DNA of 36,299 bases from Candidatus Faecalibacterium intestinavium (GTDB lineage: Bacteria > Bacillota > Clostridia > Oscillospirales > Ruminococcaceae), in contig JAHLFH010000108.1 of the NCBI GenBank assembly GCA_018883885.1, positions 1-36,299 on the forward strand. Direction: 5' to 3'. Shown in pieces: positions 24,360-32,074 of the stretch. A program made the position numbers and the translations under genes. Below the pieces are notes generated by a model. It saw nothing but the letters and a program-made list of their open reading frames with translations, was not told where the DNA came from and did not search any database. How positions within the stretch are numbered: position 1 is the first letter of the stretch; each line of letters starts with the position of its first letter.

Positions 24360-26420
24360 TTGGAAGAACGGAAAACCATGGTGCGGCGGCTGGCCCTCCT
24401 GATCGCCGGGACCGGGGTGCTCATCGGACTGTATGTCCTCCGGCTGATTTTTTTGCAGCTGATTCACGGGGATGAGTTTGCGGCAAAGGCTACGAATACC
24501 ACGGAATACCGCTTCACGGTGACGGCGGCCCGGGGCGACATTGTGGACAGCTATGGCCGCCGGATCGCCTCCAGCACCACCTGCTACAACGTCGTCATCA
24601 ACAAGCTCCTGATGGGGGACCGGGACCTCAACGAGACGGTGTATCAGGCCGTTCTGCTGCTGCAGCAGGGGGGCGAAAGCTGGAACGATGAGATGCTGAT
24701 CGGCATGCCGGACGCAGAGGGGCATTACGCCTTTACCGACGACCCCGCCAGCGAGAGCGACCAGCGCTCCCTGGAGGAGCTGAAAAGCTCCCTGGGGATG
24801 CAGCAGTATGCCACCGCGGACGACATCATGGAAAAACTCATCGAGGAGTATGATCTGGCCGGGTATACGCCGGAATGGCAGCGCCTTCTGGGGGGCATCC
24901 GGTATCAGATGATGCAGGAGGAATTCTCCAACGTCAACAACTTTATTTTGGCGGAAAACGTCTCGGACCAGACGGTGGCCACCGTCAAGGAGCACAGCCT
25001 GGTGCTGCCGGGCGTCGAGATCGCCGAAACCACCGTCCGCAGCTATGTGGACGGCACCATCCTGCCCCATGTGCTGGGGCGGGTGAGCGCCATCACCGCC
25101 GAGCGGTGGAAGGTGGTGGACGAAAACGGCCAGGTGACCTATCCCCTGCGGGACAAGGGCTACGCCATGAACGACGTCATCGGCATTTCGGGCCTGGAAT
25201 CGGTCTATGAGGACGAGCTGCGGGGCCAGGACGGCGTCGAGACCATCACCCGGGATTCCAGCGGCGTCATCATCGACACCAGCATCACCACCGAGCCCCA
25301 GCCCGGAAAAACGGTGATGCTGACCGTCAACAGCGAGTTTCAAAAGGCGGTGGACGAGGCTCTGGCCCGGAACATCCAGCAGATCGCCGAAACCTACGGC
25401 ACCGAGGCAAGCGCGGGCGCCGTGGTGGTGCTGGATGTGAAGGACGGCAGCGTCCTGGCCTGCTCCAACTATCCCAGCTTTGACCAGAACCTTTACAGCA
25501 CCCAGTACAGCGAGTACAGCGCCGACCCCGGCGTGCCCCTGTATAACCGGGCGCTGCAGGGCCTGTATACCCCCGGTTCCACCTATAAGCCCTCGGTGGC
25601 CCTGGCGGCCCTGCTCAGCGGGACCATCAGCAAGGACGAGCAGGTCCGATGCACCGGCGTCTACACCTATTACCGGGGCTACCGCCCCCGCTGCACCCAG
25701 CACGGCCACAGCGGGCTGATCGGGCTGGTGGACGCCATCAAATGGAGCTGCAACATCTTTTTCTATGATGTGGGCCGCCGGACCACCAGCGACGTCTATG
25801 ATTCCTACGCCTACCGGCTGGGGCTTGGGGGTGCCACCGGCGTGGAAGTGGGCGAATCCACCGGGCGTCTGACCACCAAAAACGACTCCAATTACACCGA
25901 ATCCCTGGAGGTTCAGGCCGCCATCGGTCAGGGCAACACGGTGGTGACGCCGGTTCAGCTGGCCACCTATGCGGCCACCATCGCCAACAAGGGCGTCCGC
26001 TACCGCACCCACTTTGTCAAGGCGCTTCTGGACACCAACACCGGCGAGGTGATTGAGGAGGTCCAGCCCGAGATTGTCGATATCATCGAGGACAACATCG
26101 GCGCCTTTGACATCGTGGAACAGGGCATGATCGGCGTGTCGGCCACCATCGCCAGCCTGGCGGATTATCCCTACACCATCGCCTGCAAAACCGGTACCCC
26201 CCAGCGCAGCGAAACCGACGCAGACGGCAAGCACTACACCAACTCCACCATGATTGCCTATGGGCCGGTGGAGGACCCGCAGATCGCCATCGGCCTGGTG
26301 GTGGAATACGGCGGCGGCGGCTCCCGGGCGGGCAATCTGATTGCGGATATCTTCGACGCCTATTTCTTCGAGCGCTCCAACACCATGACCCCGCTGCCCG
26401 AGGGCCAGCTGCTGGAGTGA
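24360..26420 (+). CDS. mrdA: Penicillin-binding protein 2 (elongation transpeptidase)
   Basis: 686 residues from a TTG start (EERKTMVRRLALLIAGTGVL), with AAGGAGG nine bases upstream; the next ATG at 24378 has no comparable site. A single N-terminal membrane helix anchors a dimerisation domain (RGDIVDSYGRRIAS), then the transpeptidase domain with GSTYKPS (Ser407, Lys410), SCN (Ser463-Asn465) and KTG (Lys610). It cross-links new peptidoglycan along the side wall with RodA, MreC and MreD. No PASTA domains are present, consistent with the elongation class and not a SpoVD-type protein. rodA is not adjacent. Confidence 0.93.
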   Translation: MEERKTMVRRLALLIAGTGVLIGLYVLRLIFLQLIHGDEFAAKATNTTEYRFTVTAARGDIVDSYGRRIASSTTCYNVVINKLLMGDRDLNETVYQAVLLLQQGGESWNDEMLIGMPDAEGHYAFTDDPASESDQRSLEELKSSLGMQQYATADDIMEKLIEEYDLAGYTPEWQRLLGGIRYQMMQEEFSNVNNFILAENVSDQTVATVKEHSLVLPGVEIAETTVRSYVDGTILPHVLGRVSAITAERWKVVDENGQVTYPLRDKGYAMNDVIGISGLESVYEDELRGQDGVETITRDSSGVIIDTSITTEPQPGKTVMLTVNSEFQKAVDEALARNIQQIAETYGTEASAGAVVVLDVKDGSVLACSNYPSFDQNLYSTQYSEYSADPGVPLYNRALQGLYTPGSTYKPSVALAALLSGTISKDEQVRCTGVYTYYRGYRPRCTQHGHSGLIGLVDAIKWSCNIFFYDVGRRTTSDVYDSYAYRLGLGGATGVEVGESTGRLTTKNDSNYTESLEVQAAIGQGNTVVTPVQLATYAATIANKGVRYRTHFVKALLDTNTGEVIEEVQPEIVDIIEDNIGAFDIVEQGMIGVSATIASLADYPYTIACKTGTPQRSETDADGKHYTNSTMIAYGPVEDPQIAIGLVVEYGGGGSRAGNLIADIFDAYFFERSNTMTPLPEGQLLE

Positions 26421-26490
26421 GGGCCGCCGGACGCGGAAAAACGCGAAACCGTATAAATTCCGAACAATTGAATGTTTTGTATAAAAACTA

Positions 26491-26519
26491 TTGTCATACC
26501 ATGGAAATTGTGGTAATAT
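26491..26519 (+). promoter_or_regulatory. Housekeeping promoter for mgsA
   Basis: TTGTCA at 26491-26496 and TAATAT at 26514-26519 with a 17-base spacer, 57 bases before the mgsA ATG. Confidence 0.75.
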
Positions 26520-26575
26520 GTTTCTGCGATATCATGTGAATTTGACTTTGAAAAAGGAACAAAGGAGATGGGCGA

Positions 26576-26980
26576 ATGACGATTGCATTGATCGCACATG
26601 ACTCCAAGAAGGAGCTGATGGTACAATTCTGCACAGCGTACTGTCGGATTTTAAGCCAGCACAAGCTTGTGGCGACCGGCACGACCGGCAAGCTGATCGC
26701 TGAGGCCACCGGCCTGCAGGTGCAGCGCTTTCTGGCGGGAGTGCAGGGCGGAGACCAGCAGATCGCCTCGCGCATTGCCTGCAATGAGATCGACCTGCTG
26801 CTGTTCTTCCGGGATCCGATCAATGCAAAGCCCAGCGAACCCAATGAGATGACCCTTCTGCGGCTGTGTGATGTACATAACATCCCGATGGCCACCAACA
26901 TCGCGACGGCGGAGGTTTTGATCCACGGCCTGGAGCGGGGCGACCTGGACTGGCGCGATATCGTAAACCCTCAGAAATGA
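26576..26980 (+). CDS. mgsA: Methylglyoxal synthase
   Basis: 134 residues, starting [20 protein letters not shown]. It converts dihydroxyacetone phosphate to methylglyoxal and phosphate, a bypass of lower glycolysis used when phosphate is short or sugar phosphates build up. Signatures are all present: [16 protein letters not shown] for phosphate binding, GGDQQI with catalytic Asp60, LLFFRDP and [22 protein letters not shown] lies upstream. It has its own promoter and terminator, so it is monocistronic. Confidence 0.96.
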   Translation: MTIALIAHDSKKELMVQFCTAYCRILSQHKLVATGTTGKLIAEATGLQVQRFLAGVQGGDQQIASRIACNEIDLLLFFRDPINAKPSEPNEMTLLRLCDVHNIPMATNIATAEVLIHGLERGDLDWRDIVNPQK

Positions 26981-27021
26981 CGGCGGCTGCGGCTGTCTGC
27001 GCAAACCTTCCGGAATATAAA

Positions 27022-27084
27022 AACAAAAACTGCATCCTGCGGCTGGGGAAACGCCCCGTTGGCCGACTGGGTGCAGTTTTTGTT
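27022..27084. terminator. Bidirectional terminator between mgsA and the EEP-family gene
   Basis: AACAAAAACTGCATCC (from 27022) pairs with GGGTGCAGTTTTTGTT (to 27084), enclosing a smaller GC-rich hairpin. A- and T-runs flank it on both sides, so it serves both convergent units. Confidence 0.88.
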
Positions 27085-27098
27085 ATATTTGACCGGGA

Positions 27099-28196
27099 TT
27101 ATCCTTTGAGGAGAAATTCCATCCGGACCGGATTGTGGTCGGAGCAGACAAAGCCTTCGTCCAGCACTTCAACGCTCCGGACCTCCACATTGTCCGAAAC
27201 GAGGAACCCGTCCATGCAAAGGACAAAGGTCTTGCCGGGCTGATAGGCGGTGTCACAGTTGCGGGTGGTGGGCAGCAGGGGAGACTGGGTGTAGTCTGCC
27301 ACGGAGATGTGGTCCGGCAGGGCGCTGCGGTCAAAGGCGCGGGCCCAGGAATAACCCTCTGTGCTCCCGTTCAGCTGGAGGGCGGAATCGCCGGGCAGGT
27401 CCTGGTTGAAATCGCCCCCCACGATGACGTAATTTTCGCCCCCTGCATAGTATTTTTCCAGGTCGGCCGCCAGCATCTGCATCTGGGCGGGCACCGTTTC
27501 CGGCTCCTCGGAGTAAGCCGAGGCGTGGATGTTGATGAGGTAGAGCTTCCGCCCGTTTTCCACCGGCAGCTCACTGATGCTGTAACAGCGGTCCAAATCC
27601 ACCACATGGGTGATTCCCTTGTCAATGGGCAGGCTGCGGCGCAGGGCGCTCTCGATCGGGAACCGGGAGAAGGTGACGATGCCGGACAGGGATTTGCCGT
27701 GGGGTTCCAGCAGCGGCCAGAACAGATAGGGGGAGTCGAAGTTGATGGCGAGCACGTTCTCAAAGCCGGAAAAGCCCTCTGCGGCCATCTGGTACTCGTT
27801 TACATGATGGGAGCGGGTCGCGTCCACATCCACTTCCTGAAGCAGGACAAAATCGAGCGCAAGCTGCCGCAGCGTCTCCACCGCGCCGCCGATGTTGGTC
27901 CGGACGGCCTCGGCACTGTACGCCCGGGACTCTGTGCCGCCGTCCATGAAAAAGCTGAAATCGGCGCTGTATGCGCCAAAACCAAGGTTCCAGGTGGCGA
28001 TGGCGTATTCCTGCCCGGCGGAGAGGACAGCCCCGTCCGAATCGGCGGCGTGCTGCACTTCCAGGGGCAGATTGTCCTCGATCCGGTAATATGCGGCGAG
28101 ATAATAGACGCCATACCCCAGGACCAGAAGCACAGCCAGCGCCAAAAGCGCGGCCAGCGCCCGGACGGGAAGGGGAAGGGGAGAAAAACGGCTCAT
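27099..28196 (-). CDS. Membrane-anchored endonuclease/exonuclease/phosphatase (EEP) family protein
   Basis: 365 residues from ATG at 28196 (MSRFSPLPLPVRALAALLAL; AAGGAGG six bases upstream). One N-terminal transmembrane helix (about 11-33) places the catalytic domain outside the cell. EEP motifs: IATWNLGFGAY, LLQEVDVDA, LINIHASAYS, VGGDFNQDL and SDHNPVRMEF, the last giving the Asp-His pair. The superfamily includes nucleases, sphingomyelinases and inositol phosphatases; an extracytoplasmic phosphodiesterase is the safest call. It is the last gene of the rnhA-mnmA operon, 47 bases after mnmA. Substrate unknown. Confidence 0.87.
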   Translation of the reverse strand: MSRFSPLPLPVRALAALLALAVLLVLGYGVYYLAAYYRIEDNLPLEVQHAADSDGAVLSAGQEYAIATWNLGFGAYSADFSFFMDGGTESRAYSAEAVRTNIGGAVETLRQLALDFVLLQEVDVDATRSHHVNEYQMAAEGFSGFENVLAINFDSPYLFWPLLEPHGKSLSGIVTFSRFPIESALRRSLPIDKGITHVVDLDRCYSISELPVENGRKLYLINIHASAYSEEPETVPAQMQMLAADLEKYYAGGENYVIVGGDFNQDLPGDSALQLNGSTEGYSWARAFDRSALPDHISVADYTQSPLLPTTRNCDTAYQPGKTFVLCMDGFLVSDNVEVRSVEVLDEGFVCSDHNPVRMEFLLKG

Positions 28197-28243
28197 GGCG
28201 GCCTCCTTGTCTGCGCGGTGTGATTGCCCTCGGCCCGGCGCTC

Positions 28244-29314
28244 TCATTCGGCTGCGCCGGTGATGAAGCCGCCGCCCAGCACCGCGCCTTCCCGATAGAA
28301 TGCGGCGGTCTGGCCCGGGGCCGGGGCGCGGACCGGCTCCTCAAAGGTCAGGGTGTTCCGCCCGTCAAAGAGGGCCGGGGCCAGCCGGGCGGCACTGCGG
28401 ATCTTGACCTCATACCGCCCGGCAGGCAGGGGCTTGCCGTCGGCGGTGGAAAGATCCCGCAGCGTGACGGTGCGGAAGTATTCCTGCCCGGCGCGGGCCA
28501 GCTGAATATCCCCGTTTTCCAGAATGGTTTTGATAAAGACCGGCTCCCCCAGCGCCAGGCCCAGCCCTTTGCGCTGGCCGATGGTGTAGTGGAGCACGCC
28601 CTTGTGGGGGCCGAGGTCCGCGCCGTCGGGGGAGAGGAAACGCCCGGCCTTGCCGGTCAGCCCCCGCCGGGCGATGTAGCCCGCGTAATCTCCCTCCGGG
28701 ATGAAACAAATCTCCATGCTGTCGGGGGCGTCGGCGCAGTCCAGCCCGAACTCCCGGGCCATGGCGCGGATGTCCTCCTTTTCAAATTCGCCCAGCGGCA
28801 GAATCAGCCGGCTGAGGACGGCCTGGGGCAGACGGCAGAGCATATAGCTCTGGTCCCGGGCGGCGCTGGCGGGCTGGTGGATTCGGCTGACGCCGTCCCC
28901 GTCCACCTCCACCCGGGCGTAGTGCCCGGTGGCAATATAGGGGATGCCCAGCCGTCCGGCAGCTTCCAGCAGGGACGCGAATTTGACGGCGGGGTTGCAC
29001 AAAACGCAGGGGTTGGGGGTGCGGCCCGCGCAATAGTCGGCGCAGAAGGGGGTGATGACCTCCCTTTCAAAGAGGTCCTGAGCGTCCAGCACGATGCACT
29101 GGATGCCCAGCTGCTCCGCCGCCCGGCGGGCGGCCTCCACGGCGCTTTCGTGGGCGGGGGAAAACCGGATGACCGCCCCCGTCACCGCGAAGCCCTGCTG
29201 CTGAAGGATGCGGACCGCGACGCTGGAATCCACGCCGCCGCTCATCCCGATCAGCACCTTGTCCTGCACTTCATAGGTGTCAAACCCGTTCCCGGGCAAA
29301 AAAACGTCCTGCAT
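28244..29314 (-). CDS. mnmA: tRNA 2-thiouridine synthase MnmA
   Basis: 356 residues from ATG at 29314 ([20 protein letters not shown]). It activates U34 of tRNA(Lys/Glu/Gln) with ATP and inserts sulfur. The PP-loop is LIGMSGGVDSS (21-31), the catalytic pair is Cys103 in NPCVLCN and Cys203 in MEICFIPEGDY, and the RDQSYMLC segment is also typical. The N-terminal 18 residues before the PP-loop strand are slightly longer than usual. The start overlaps the rnhA stop by four bases, and GGGAGG lies about ten bases upstream inside rnhA, so translation is coupled. Confidence 0.94.
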   Translation of the reverse strand: MQDVFLPGNGFDTYEVQDKVLIGMSGGVDSSVAVRILQQQGFAVTGAVIRFSPAHESAVEAARRAAEQLGIQCIVLDAQDLFEREVITPFCADYCAGRTPNPCVLCNPAVKFASLLEAAGRLGIPYIATGHYARVEVDGDGVSRIHQPASAARDQSYMLCRLPQAVLSRLILPLGEFEKEDIRAMAREFGLDCADAPDSMEICFIPEGDYAGYIARRGLTGKAGRFLSPDGADLGPHKGVLHYTIGQRKGLGLALGEPVFIKTILENGDIQLARAGQEYFRTVTLRDLSTADGKPLPAGRYEVKIRSAARLAPALFDGRNTLTFEEPVRAPAPGQTAAFYREGAVLGGGFITGAAE

Positions 29315-29775
29315 CAGTCCTGCCTCCCGCCGTATGCTTTGCTCTGCGCCACGGCCAGCTGGTCGCAGCGCTCGTTTTCGGGGTGTCCGGCGTGGCCTTT
29401 CACCCAGATGTAGGTAATGGTATGCCGGGCCTCCTGCTCCAGCGCCTGGGCCCAGAGGTCGGGGTTGAGGGCCGGGGACCCGTCGGATTTTTTCCAGCCC
29501 CGGGCCCGCCAGCCTTTGGCCCAGCCCTTTTGCAGCCCGTTGATGACATACTGGCTGTCGCTGCAATAGCGCACCTCGCAGGGCTCCTTGAGCTGGCGCA
29601 GCGCCTCGATGAAGGCGGTCAGCTCCATCCGGTTGTTGGTGGTGCTGGCGGAGCCGCCGCTGAGTTCTTTTTCGTAGATTTTGCCGCCGAAGCGGTAGCG
29701 CAGAACTGCCCCCCAGCCGCCCGGGCCGGGGTTTCCGCTGCACGCGCCGTCGGTGTAGATTTCGACCTGTTTCAT
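29314..29775 (-). CDS. rnhA: Ribonuclease HI
   Basis: 153 residues, starting [20 protein letters not shown], with AGGAG before the ATG. It cuts the RNA strand of RNA-DNA hybrids. The carboxylate set is complete: Asp9 (YTDGAC), Glu51 (NNRMEL), Asp73 (CSDSQYV) and Asp138 (NERCDQLA), with His128/His131 in the KGHAGH segment. The basic protrusion handle ([14 protein letters not shown]) is present as in E. coli RNase HI. It is first in a three-gene operon with mnmA and an EEP protein, and is divergent from RNase J. Confidence 0.95.
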   Translation of the reverse strand: MKQVEIYTDGACSGNPGPGGWGAVLRYRFGGKIYEKELSGGSASTTNNRMELTAFIEALRQLKEPCEVRYCSDSQYVINGLQKGWAKGWRARGWKKSDGSPALNPDLWAQALEQEARHTITYIWVKGHAGHPENERCDQLAVAQSKAYGGRQD

Positions 29776-29835
29776 TCGATTCTCCTGTCAAACGCAAGAT
29801 CCTGCGTTCCGCCCGGGGACGGAACGTCTCCCCTT

Positions 29836-29865
29836 TATTTAGAGGGATTTTTCCCTCTCTGTCAA
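29836..29865 (-). promoter_or_regulatory. rnhA operon promoter with a palindrome filling the spacer
   Basis: On the minus strand TTGACA (29865-29860) and TAAATA (29841-29836) are 18 bases apart. The spacer is almost entirely a perfect inverted repeat: AGAGGGA (29841-29847), TTTT, TCCCTCT (29852-29858). Such a placement would suit an operator for a repressor. Confidence 0.6.
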
Positions 29866-29907
29866 GAGAAAATGCATATTTTCCAGCCGGCCTGCCCAAG
29901 CTTGGAA

Positions 29908-29936
29908 TTGACAAAAACAAGCCGGACTACTATACT
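29908..29936 (+). promoter_or_regulatory. Housekeeping promoter for RNase J
   Basis: A perfect TTGACA at 29908-29913 and TATACT at 29931-29936 with a 17-base spacer. It is divergent from the rnhA promoter and lies about 260 bases before the RNase J start. Confidence 0.85.
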
Positions 29937-29942
29937 AAAAGC

Positions 29943-30204
29943 AACAATTGACGTATAGGGGCATAGGCAAGGCGTATGCCCGGTTTCTGTCAAAGGCGGA
30001 CCGCGGTCGCATCGAACAGATGGACTGGGAGGGTCGGAAGTGCCTTTCAGAACAAGTTTCAAAGCCTGTGAGCGGGCTTTTGGCGAAGAATTCTATACGG
30101 TGTATCCACCCGGAGCCGCCGGGGCCTTTGCCCTGCCGTCTCCCTGAAAAAGCGGGCCATGCCGGGAGGCGGGCCTGTCTTTGTGTATGTTTATGGAGGT
30201 ACAA
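29943..30204 (+). promoter_or_regulatory. Long structured 5' leader of the RNase J gene
   Basis: About 260 bases are transcribed before the RNase J start. Visible structure: GGGCATA (29959-29965) pairs with TATGCCC (29975-29981), and AAAGCC (30061-30066) pairs with GGCTTT (30075-30080) next to a short T-run. The GC-rich 3' part also has several possible stems. No known riboswitch was recognised, and the short open frames here lack good ribosome binding sites. Confidence 0.45.
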
Positions 30205-32001
30205 ATGGCACAAGCAAAAGAGAATAATGGAAACGGCGGCTCCGGAACAGCCAAAACCGGCATGAACGGCGAGGCGAAAGGCTCCCGCCCCCGCCGCAGC
30301 TACTATCAGCGCCGGCCCCGCCGCGCCCAGCCCCGGGAGGCGGCCGTCCCCCTCCACATCTACCCGCTGGGCGGCCTTGGCGAAGTGGGCAAAAATATGA
30401 CCGTCTATGAATGCTGCGGCGATATGATTATCGTGGACTGCGGCCTGGTCTTTCCGGACAGCGAGATGTATGGCATCGACCTGGTCATCCCCGATTTCAC
30501 CTTTGTCGTCCAGAACAAGGACCGGATCAAGGGCCTTCTGATTACCCACGGCCACGAGGACCACATCGGCAGCATCCCCTATCTGCTCCAGAAGCTGGAT
30601 ATCCCCATCTATGGGACCCGGCTGACCTGCGGCCTCATCAAGAACAAACTGGAGGAGTTCAGCCTGGCGGGCCGGACAAAATTTGTGGAGATCGTCCCCC
30701 GCCAGAAGATCAAGCTGGGCTGCTTCACGGTGGAGCCCATCCACGTCAACCACTCGATCCCGGATGCGGTGGCCTTTGCCATCGACAGCCCGGCGGGCGT
30801 GGTGATCCAGACCGGCGACTTCAAGATCGACTATACCCCGCTGGGCTGCGGCCCTACCGACCTGACCACCCTGGCCGAGTACGGCCAGCGGGGGGTACTG
30901 GCCCTTTTGAGCGACTCCACCAACGCCGAGCGGCCCGGCTTCACGGCCACCGAGCAGAAGGTGGCGGCGGGCGTACACAACCTGTTCGCCCAGGCGCGGA
31001 ACAAGCGGATTATCATTGCGACCTTCGCCTCCAACATCTACCGGGTCCAGCAGATCATTGAGCTGGCGGTGCAGGAGGGGCGGAAGGTTGCCTTCAGCGG
31101 GCGGAGCATGGTCAACAACACGGCCATGGCCCAGGAGCTGGGGTATATGCACATCCCCGAGGGCACCCTCATCAACATCGAGGAGATCAACAAGTATCCG
31201 CCCGAGCAGGTGGTGCTGATTACCACCGGCAGCCAGGGCGAACCCCTGAGCGCCTTGTCCCGGATGGCTTCGTGCAGCCACCGCCAGGTGCGGGTGGGGC
31301 CCGGGGATTTCATCATCATCTCGGCCAACCCCATCCCCGGCAACGAAAAGAGCGTCACCAAAATCGTCAACGGGCTTCTGCTGCTGGGCGCACAGGTCAT
31401 CTATGAGAGTATGTACGACGTCCACGTCTCGGGCCACGCCTGCCAGGAGGAGCAGAAGCTGATGCTCACCCTGACCCGGCCCAAGTTCTTCCTGCCGGTC
31501 CACGGCGAATACAAGCAGCTGAAAAAGCACGCCCTGACGGCGGCGGGCCTCGGCATCCCCCACAGCAATATCCTGATTGCGGAGAACGGCTCCAACGTCA
31601 TCCTCACCCGGGATGAGATCAAGCTGGGCGAGCCGGTCACGGCGGGGGCCGTCATGGTGGACGGCCTGGGCGTCGGCGACGTGGGCAACGTGGTCCTGCG
31701 GGACCGCAAGCATCTGTCGGAGGACGGCCTGGTCATCATTGTGGCCACCGTGGACAACCGGACCGGCAAGGTCCTGGCGGGGCCGGATCTGGTGAGCCGG
31801 GGCTTTGTCTATGTGCGGGAAAACGAGAGCCTGATGGACGGGGCCCAGAGCGTGGTGGAATCAGCGCTGGACCGCTGCGTGGAAGAACACGTCCGGGACT
31901 GGAACAGCGTCAAAACCCGGGTGCGGGAGGCGCTGAGCAGCTATATCTACCGCCGCACCAAGCGCAGCCCCATGATCCTTCCGATTTTGATGGAGGTCTG
32001 A
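30205..32001 (+). CDS. rnj: Ribonuclease J
   Basis: 598 residues from ATG at 30205 with GGAGG six bases upstream. The first 45 residues are a basic, low-complexity tail (SRPRRSYYQRRPRRAQPRE) that the B. subtilis enzymes lack. The metallo-beta-lactamase/beta-CASP core follows: HIYPLGGLGEVGKNM, the zinc motif THGHEDHIG starting at His115, VIQTGDFKID, SDSTNAERPG, and the beta-CASP region with SGRSMVNNTA, ITTGSQGEPLSALSRMA and HVSGHACQEE, then a C-terminal domain. It is a 5'-3' exonuclease and endonuclease for mRNA decay and rRNA maturation. It precedes gdpP by 73 bases. A single copy is visible, so J1 and J2 are not distinguished. Confidence 0.94.
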   Translation: MAQAKENNGNGGSGTAKTGMNGEAKGSRPRRSYYQRRPRRAQPREAAVPLHIYPLGGLGEVGKNMTVYECCGDMIIVDCGLVFPDSEMYGIDLVIPDFTFVVQNKDRIKGLLITHGHEDHIGSIPYLLQKLDIPIYGTRLTCGLIKNKLEEFSLAGRTKFVEIVPRQKIKLGCFTVEPIHVNHSIPDAVAFAIDSPAGVVIQTGDFKIDYTPLGCGPTDLTTLAEYGQRGVLALLSDSTNAERPGFTATEQKVAAGVHNLFAQARNKRIIIATFASNIYRVQQIIELAVQEGRKVAFSGRSMVNNTAMAQELGYMHIPEGTLINIEEINKYPPEQVVLITTGSQGEPLSALSRMASCSHRQVRVGPGDFIIISANPIPGNEKSVTKIVNGLLLLGAQVIYESMYDVHVSGHACQEEQKLMLTLTRPKFFLPVHGEYKQLKKHALTAAGLGIPHSNILIAENGSNVILTRDEIKLGEPVTAGAVMVDGLGVGDVGNVVLRDRKHLSEDGLVIIVATVDNRTGKVLAGPDLVSRGFVYVRENESLMDGAQSVVESALDRCVEEHVRDWNSVKTRVREALSSYIYRRTKRSPMILPILMEV

Positions 32002-32074
32002 CGCCCGGCTTCCGCCTTCGGGCGGGCAAAGCCCCGGCTCTGCCCGCCAAGACCCTTCCGGGGAGACAGTGACC

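Noticed and set aside
29948-30265. 105-codon plus-strand frame in the RNase J leader
   Set aside because: TTG start with no ribosome binding site, no known domain, and it overlaps the start of RNase J in another frame. A leader peptide is not excluded but is unsupported.
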